This document shows, piece by piece, positions 59,062 through 64,000 of a stretch of 64,000 bases of DNA. Below the pieces are notes generated by a model, which made no database searches, was not told the origin of the DNA, and saw only the letters and a list, made by a program, of their open reading frames with translations. Numbering within the stretch: the stretch's first letter is position 1; each line of letters opens with the position of its first letter. Made by a program: the position numbers and the translations under genes. This DNA is from JBEKYD01 sp052148435 (lineage in GTDB: Bacteria; Acidobacteriota; Terriglobia; Bryobacterales; Bryobacteraceae): NCBI GenBank assembly GCA_052148435.1, contig JBKQIF010000176.1, positions 48,914-112,913 of the forward strand, in the 5' to 3' direction.

Positions 59062-59562
59062 CTAGGGTAGCGGCATCAGGTATCCGGTCCACGTAATGGC
59101 CGCTTTCATCGTGCCGGCGTCGGCCTTGAGACGCTGCGCGCTGATGTAGATCAAGGAGCCAGGATCCGCCCACTCCTGAACTGCGAGGGTGCCCAGACCC
59201 TGGTCCGTGTTGGGGCCACAAACCGTCCATTGCATCGGCGGATAGTATTCCACGTATTGCCCGCTCGATCCGCTCCAGGATTGGATGGCCACGAACGCGC
59301 GCTGACCCGCGGGTCCGGTAACCTTGGTGGAAAGCCTGTCAATGACCAGTCGCTGACCGGCGGGAACCGCGTAAACCGGCCCAGTCCACGACCCAGTGCC
59401 GGGATTCAGCGTAAAGTCGATATGGAACCCAACCGGCCGCCGCTCCGTAACGTCGTCGGGAATGGCCGCCGGGAACATCCCCCTTTTGTTCGGGTCGGCC
59501 GCCGCCATGAGGCCGAGCACGATCGCAGCCGCGCTCCCCGCCGCCTCAGTCTTCGCTTGCAT
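59062..59562 (-). CDS. small exported protein of unknown function
   Basis: 166 residues from ATG 59562, with GGAGG 8 nt upstream. A signal-like segment (EAAGSAAAIVLGLMAAADPN) is followed by beta-rich sequence (FHIDFTLNPGTGSWTGPVYAVPAGQRLVIDRLSTKV; AFVAIQSWSGSSGQYVEYYPP; GTMKAAITWTGYLMPLP). No known domain. It lies between the sigma factor and the kinase, with a different orientation of the neighbouring remnant. Confidence 0.65.
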   Translation of the reverse strand: MQAKTEAAGSAAAIVLGLMAAADPNKRGMFPAAIPDDVTERRPVGFHIDFTLNPGTGSWTGPVYAVPAGQRLVIDRLSTKVTGPAGQRAFVAIQSWSGSSGQYVEYYPPMQWTVCGPNTDQGLGTLAVQEWADPGSLIYISAQRLKADAGTMKAAITWTGYLMPLP

Positions 59563-59766
59563 TAGTTTTTCCTCCGTATGGTTCCTGACCATTTGTTTGT
59601 CCTGGTGTGGGCCGCGTGACAAATCGAGCGGTAGCACGACCCGATTGAAGACCGCGCACGTCCAGTGTTGTTTCATCTTGGTGATCCATGACGGCCGGCA
59701 GAACGCCGATATCCGCCATCAAACAAGAGTGCGAAAAATTCGGTGCGAATTTCCGGGATCGTCTGA

Positions 59767-60062
59767 GTTTTCCAAAAGTTTCGAAGCCGGAGCCCATTCC
59801 GATTCAGGACCGGAGACATCGTCACCGGCGCCTTCGGCAATCCGGTTGCGGATGCGGACACCTTAGCGAGTTTCTCCGGCAATTGTCCGTCGGCGGGAAT
59901 GATCGCTATTGGCGCCGGAACCGGCAGCTCGGTTTGCGGCGACGTGTTCATCGAAGTCGACAACCTGCCGGCCGGCGACTATCTCACGTGGAAAACGGCA
60001 CCGGGCCCGGCAACACAGGCTGCGCGGATGTGACCCTGCACGGTTATCTCACTTCGAATTGA
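59767..60062 (+). pseudogene. frameshifted remnant of an exported beta protein
   Basis: One frame (about 59767-60000) reads GDIVTGAFGNPVADADTLASF, ...CGDVFIEVDNLPAGDYLT; the next frame continues NGTGPGNTGCADVTLHGYLTSN and ends at TGA 60060-60062. Joined at about 59993 they form a coherent beta-rich ending with several Cys. No start codon, signal peptide or SD exists upstream, so this is a degraded fragment. It lies on the strand opposite to the sigma factor and kinase. Confidence 0.5.
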
Positions 60063-60175
60063 GGTGCTGTCGGCGGAAACTGTTTTGGCATTCGGAGTTT
60101 CTCACGCGGAACCGCGATCCACCCTCATTCCCCGCGGTTCCGTTCGTGATGCTCCCGCGCCCTTACCCCGGAATC

Positions 60176-60751
60176 TCAGCTCGGCTCCGAAGGCCGCCGG
60201 TCGAGTTCGCGTTGCAGCCACGCCTGGGCCACCCGGAGCTCGCGATAGACCTGTTGGGCGGGAATGCCCAGAACCTCGCCCGACTCCTCGGCCGTGAGCC
60301 CGCCGAAGTACCGCATCTCGACCATGCGGGCGCGCCGCGCGTCCACCTGCTCCAGGGCCGCGAGAGCGTCGTCCAATTCGATTAAACTGGCGGCACGCGC
60401 TTCGCTGTAGTGCCACGCCTCGTCCAGCGACAGCTTCTCGCTTCCGCCGCCCCTCTTGGCTGCGTTCCGCGTGCGCGCATGATCCACCAGAATCTGCCGC
60501 ATGACCTGCGCGGCTACACCGTAGAAATGCGAGCGGCTCTGGTATTCCGGCGGTTGCTGCGCAAGCAGCCGCATGTAGCATTCATGCACCAGCGCGGTCG
60601 GCTGCAGGGTGTGCCCCGTCCGCTCCTGGCGTAAGCAGTTTGCCGCCAGGCGCCGCAACTCGGCATATACCATAGGAATCAGGCGGTCTAATGCCGCCCG
60701 GTCCCCCGAGCGGAAGTCCCGCAACAACTCCGTCAGGGATTCCTCGGCCAT
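60176..60751 (-). CDS. ECF-type RNA polymerase sigma factor
   Basis: 191 residues. Sigma region 2 (GDRAALDRLIPMVYAELRRLA, TGHTLQPTALVHECYMRLLAQ, SRSHFYGVAAQVMRQILVDHARTRNAAKRGG) and region 4 (VEMRYFGGLTAEESGEVLGIPAQQVYRELRVAQAWL). This matches the acidobacterial ECF group usually located beside Ser/Thr kinases. Here the kinase follows 1.3 kb downstream on the same strand, separated by the exported protein and the remnant. No own promoter pattern identified. Confidence 0.9.
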   Translation of the reverse strand: MAEESLTELLRDFRSGDRAALDRLIPMVYAELRRLAANCLRQERTGHTLQPTALVHECYMRLLAQQPPEYQSRSHFYGVAAQVMRQILVDHARTRNAAKRGGGSEKLSLDEAWHYSEARAASLIELDDALAALEQVDARRARMVEMRYFGGLTAEESGEVLGIPAQQVYRELRVAQAWLQRELDRRPSEPS

Positions 60752-61029
60752 CTAAGTGTTTATTTTACCTGGTTTTGGGCGGTCGCCGGAATTTCTTTTC
60801 AACCCATGGCACTGCGCCCATCTTGCTGGGTTCCTTCCATCGGTTATAGACATGATTCGCTGAAAACAACAGACTTATCAAAAACCGTCGTGAGCCCCCA
60901 CCCCATGGCTAAAGCCTCACGCGAAGACCTGCGCATTCAACCGCCGACAATCGTCCCATGCAAGACGAAAATCGAAGTATAATGTGGTGACGCCGACCAT
61001 AACGCGCCGAAATCGGGTGCGACAGACGC

Positions 61030-61123
<94 letters not shown>

Positions 61124-61635
61124 GAATTAAATCAATAGTTTACAGAGAATAAATTGCCCCGTCGGCCAATGATGACGGATTTCAGTCGTGCATTTGTCCA
61201 GTACGCTGCCTGACAAATAGAAACGAAGCGGTCACGAAGCCGACGGCCTGGAGCTTGACTCTCATGCGCGCGCCACCCAGAGTCGCGATAGTGGGTGGCC
61301 CACTCACTCGGGCGACCAGTGCCGGAAGCGAGACGCGCTTTGTCTTCCCATGACGGCCGAGCGGAAACGCGGTTACGCCGCTGATGGCTGAACCCCGATC
61401 AGCCTCCTTTTCATTAACTCCCAACAAATCAATCAATTAGAGTGGTGTGCCATGAGTGTGCCGCGCGTCAGCGGAAGTCTCCATGGCTGCAGAAGGCCAC
61501 CAAGCCCCTGTTCAAAGACTACGTTTTCTGATGGCCGCTCATGTCCTCGACATTTCCGGCCTTCAAGTATCATGCTGGTAGCCGCAATGAACCCCTGCTT
61601 TTGCAGACATTAACTCAACACAACCTTAACCGGGA
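61124..61635. other. 512-bp intergenic region after tRNA-Ser
   Basis: No gene can be supported. A minus-strand ORF at 61182-61436 (84 codons) has no family match or good start. No integrase or attachment-site duplication was seen, although the position after a tRNA is typical for insertions. Confidence 0.4.
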
Positions 61636-62142
61636 GTGCCGGGCGACCAACCGCTATCATGCCGAACGGCCAGAGGTCTTGCCCACCCAGGCGATAATGG
61701 TTTCGTGATCCCGGCCGCCTTCGGAACGTATGCGCTGGTGCTCGCGTGCGCCAGCGCTCGCCGCCTCCGCATCGGTCGCCTGGGACTCCTTTATCTCCAT
61801 CCCGGCTGCTACGTTTACGTCGGCTCCGCGTTTGGCACAGGTGGTTTGCGTGCCAGAATCAGCCATCACCTCCGCGTCGCCCTACGCCCACACTGGCATA
61901 TCGATTATCTCCGCCGGCGTGCGCGACCGGAGGCCGTCTGGTACATCTCTGGGGCGCGCCGCGAGCATGAATGGGCGGAACTCATTGGAACCATGCGCGG
62001 CGCGGCCGTACCAATGCTGGGGTTCGGCAGTTCGGATTGCGATTGTCCGGCGCATCTGTTCTGGTTTGAGGATCGGCCATCAGCGGCTGCGATACGGCGC
62101 GCGCTCGCGGTGGGGCGACGCAGGCCGAATCGGTGCCGATAA
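61636..62142 (+). CDS. GIY-YIG-like DUF123 protein
   Basis: 168 residues (a GTG at 61705 is a possible later start). DUF123/GIY-YIG-like: FGTYALVLACASARRLRIGRLGLLYLHPGCYVYVGSAFGTGGLRARISHHLR, HWHIDYLRR, EHEWAELIG, GFGSSDCDCPAHLFWF. The G-T-Y / Y-V-G motif, Arg in LRARI and Glu in EHEW resemble GIY-YIG nuclease catalytic positions. It may be a small nuclease; function unknown. The Cys pair CDC near the end could bind a metal. Confidence 0.82.
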   Translation: MPGDQPLSCRTARGLAHPGDNGFVIPAAFGTYALVLACASARRLRIGRLGLLYLHPGCYVYVGSAFGTGGLRARISHHLRVALRPHWHIDYLRRRARPEAVWYISGARREHEWAELIGTMRGAAVPMLGFGSSDCDCPAHLFWFEDRPSAAAIRRALAVGRRRPNRCR

Positions 62143-62335
62143 GAACCACCCTCCGCAGTGTGGCTAACGATAATAACGAATATCGGGGCGATTGTCGGCG
62201 CGGTCAATGCCGGGCGTGGAGAGCCGGTTTGGCGGCGCAAATTTCCAGAAAGCCACATATCATTCCCAATGATCAAAAGAGCTTGTGCTTGGTGCCCACC
62301 ATTCGGTTGCATGCGGCCCGCTGCGGGGGACGCAA

Positions 62336-63877
62336 TCACATCGGTCGCACAGGCCGCCTTTGCGCCAGGGGAGACGTGACCATCAAGTTGTCGAATTGGG
62401 CGTTGATCCAGCCGTTGACGCCGAACCCTATCTGCCCGGATATGTAGGTTGAGTCGTTCGCGGTTCCGAGCAGTTGCCCATCAAGCTCAGCGCGGATTGT
62501 CGTCCCCAGAAAGGTGAGCGCCAGCTCATGCCAGGTGTTTGTGCCGAGCGGCGCCCCCAATCCGTAGACCAGGCCTGTGGTTGTGCCGTCGATATCCTCC
62601 CGCACGACAGCCCAGTTCCCCTGATCCGCGACTTGCAGGTAGTAGGACGCCAGGCACGAGGGATCGTCGGCCGATTGATCGCCGACGCGGCCCAGGAGTT
62701 GGACAGCGCCCGATTGCTCCAGCAGGATGTCGGCGCTCACCCGGTAGTTAGTCCAATTCACATCTCCCATCAGCGTGTATGGATTGCCGGCCTTGCGCAG
62801 CGTGGGGGTTACCCACCAGAAATACGGCTGCACCGCCGCCATCTGCCGCAGACACTGGCCCGCTCGGCCGCCGCCGCACGGCGCAATCTCGAACGCCCCG
62901 TTCACATCCGCGAACAGCCGGGCTTCCTGGCCGATGTTGTACTCCTCGAAACTGTCCGAATACGGTAAATGCAGCGAGCACTTCATGTCGGGCTGGCAAA
63001 CGGCCGCAGGCGAACTCCCTTTGCTCTGTCCCGTGGTGGTCGTGATGCTATAGAGGAAGCCAGGCTGCAAGGTCACCGAGTACAAACCGCTCACCGGCGC
63101 CACATCCTGCGCTTCGACGAACCAGTCATCCGGGTTTGCCGAGTTCAGGTTGGTGGACCAGACATGCACCGGACCTGTCGCAAGGCCGGCCGTCACGACG
63201 AAGCTAAAGATCTGGCTGCTGGTGGCATAAGCCGTTTCGATGACGATGCTGTAGTCGCTCCCGTTGGGCGACAACAGCGCGACATAGGAGCCGGTGTCTC
63301 CGGCGGTGCGCCCGACGGCGCTGTCGATGTATTGCCAGCCGGGTTCGACGAACTGAGTGGTATGCGCCATCGCCCATACACCCGGGCCGACGAGGTAGTT
63401 TCCCGACCAGGGTTCTTCGGCCAGGATCAGCCCGTAGCTCGAATACGGAAAATTCGAATATGTAGCGCCAATCAGCGGCCAGACTATCGAAGCCGTGATC
63501 CCTCCGTCTATGTACTGCAGGTTGGTCGCCCTGGCGATATTGGCAGCGGACTCTCCGTTGCTTTCCGAAGCCCACATGGGCTTGCCGAGACCGGAGAGCA
63601 TCTGAAAGTCGGTGCACTGCATGATGGCGCCGAAATCGCAAGGGTAGTGCGTGGCGGGAACGTCGATGTTTGTGTAGAAACCCGGAGCCGATATAGTGGC
63701 CTGCGCGGACGGCGTCAGGTGGGCGTAGTACTCGTCGGGGCCGATAATCTTCGTGGATAACCCGTTCGCCGCGAGCGCGTTCTTCAGACTCTGGAACCAC
63801 CCGAGATCCCACCCGGTGTAGCACTCGTTCCATCCGCCGACATAATCGATGTTGAGATTGTGGTCCGTCTTAGCCTA
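62336..63877 (-). pseudogene. 5'-truncated galactocerebrosidase (GH59-like)
   Basis: On the minus strand, a frame from a stop at 63875-63877 to 62336 encodes about 512 residues that match galactocerebrosidase (GALC, GH59). Acid/base Glu in IDYVGGWNE, THYPCDF, probable nucleophile Glu in MWASESNGES, AEEPWSGNY, AHTTQFVEPGWQYI, and a C-terminal lectin-like domain (YSDSFEEYNIGQEARLFADVNGAFEIAPC, MGDVNWTNY, INAQFDNLMV). Roughly 150-180 N-terminal residues of the TIM barrel and the signal peptide are missing; upstream sequence (63878-64000) does not continue it in any frame I could read. ATG 63622 is only an internal Met. Confidence 0.7.
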
Positions 63878-64000
63878 ACCTTCGCAGTTGGGCCGAGTTT
63901 CACACTAAATTCGAGCAGATGGTCGAGGCAAGCCCTGCGCTGTGAGCAAAACATTTTCGTGAGCGCTTGTAGTGGAGACCTACCCTCTATGCAGGCGGGC

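Noticed and set aside
61182..61436. 84-codon minus-strand ORF after the tRNA
   Set aside because: No recognisable motif, ribosome-binding site or context; too short to support on its own.
63204..63833. 209-codon minus-strand ORF near the right edge
   Set aside because: Different frame from the GALC-like coding sequence and Arg/His-rich; it is a shadow.

Overview
The window is about 64 kb of GC-rich bacterial chromosome. Several features suggest an Acidobacteriota of the Bryobacterales / 'Candidatus Solibacter' type: a PEP-CTERM protein, an ECF sigma factor upstream of a large kinase-TPR protein, many secreted carbohydrate-active enzymes, a futalosine-pathway menaquinone gene, and a palindromic repeat translated in-frame inside a gene. 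This is inference from gene content; no marker gene was compared.

Layout. 1-6 kb: end of an M23 peptidase; a PIN toxin-antitoxin pair with damage in both genes; an orphan Cas6-like RAMP protein carrying an in-frame palindromic repeat, followed by a secreted esterase; a cold-shock protein/IF-1 pair behind a terminator-like leader; and a ClpB-type AAA+ domain fused to a response-regulator receiver. 5.6-15.2 kb: a stand-alone transpeptidase, a Zn alcohol dehydrogenase, a PEP-CTERM protein, an enhancer-binding regulator with a changed GAFTGA loop, a HAD phosphatase, a molybdopterin-binding-type protein and an argC-argB-argA operon headed by a perfect 26-bp palindrome. 15.3-26.2 kb: a secreted GH30-type glycosidase, a Tat-exported beta-propeller, orphan cytochrome oxidase subunit III, ferredoxin, GalU, a GlcD-type oxidase, and a four-gene respiratory cluster (tetraheme cytochrome, NrfC-like Fe-S protein, NrfD, large membrane protein) with no catalytic subunit. 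26-44 kb: glycogen phosphorylase, HEAT-repeat protein, MqnD, P5C dehydrogenase, a DEDD exonuclease-like protein, a broken ferritin-like gene, a sugar-phosphate isomerase-like protein, ApaG, SqdB, PilZ, RlpA, a second enhancer-binding protein and a glycosyltransferase. 44-56 kb: an isolated IS630-type HTH domain, a hydrolase, VapBC, cytochrome c, recA followed by a shortened recA paralogue, HU, TatA, a Ycf46-like AAA ATPase, an HNH nuclease, a third PIN module, aroB and ubiE/menG. 56-64 kb: a Ser/Thr kinase-TPR protein and its probable ECF sigma partner separated by a secreted protein and a frameshifted remnant; tRNA-Ser(GCU); a GIY-YIG-like DUF123 protein; and a 5'-truncated bacterial galactocerebrosidase (GH59-like).

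The organism reads as a quinone-respiring (menaquinone by MqnD and MenG) polysaccharide-degrading heterotroph. The least expected loci are the orphan Cas6-like gene with its in-frame repeat, the ClpB-D2/receiver fusion, the NrfC/NrfD module without a catalytic subunit, the tandem RecA paralogue, the truncated GALC gene, and several single-base lesions in G runs. The G-run lesions could be biological or sequencing/assembly errors.
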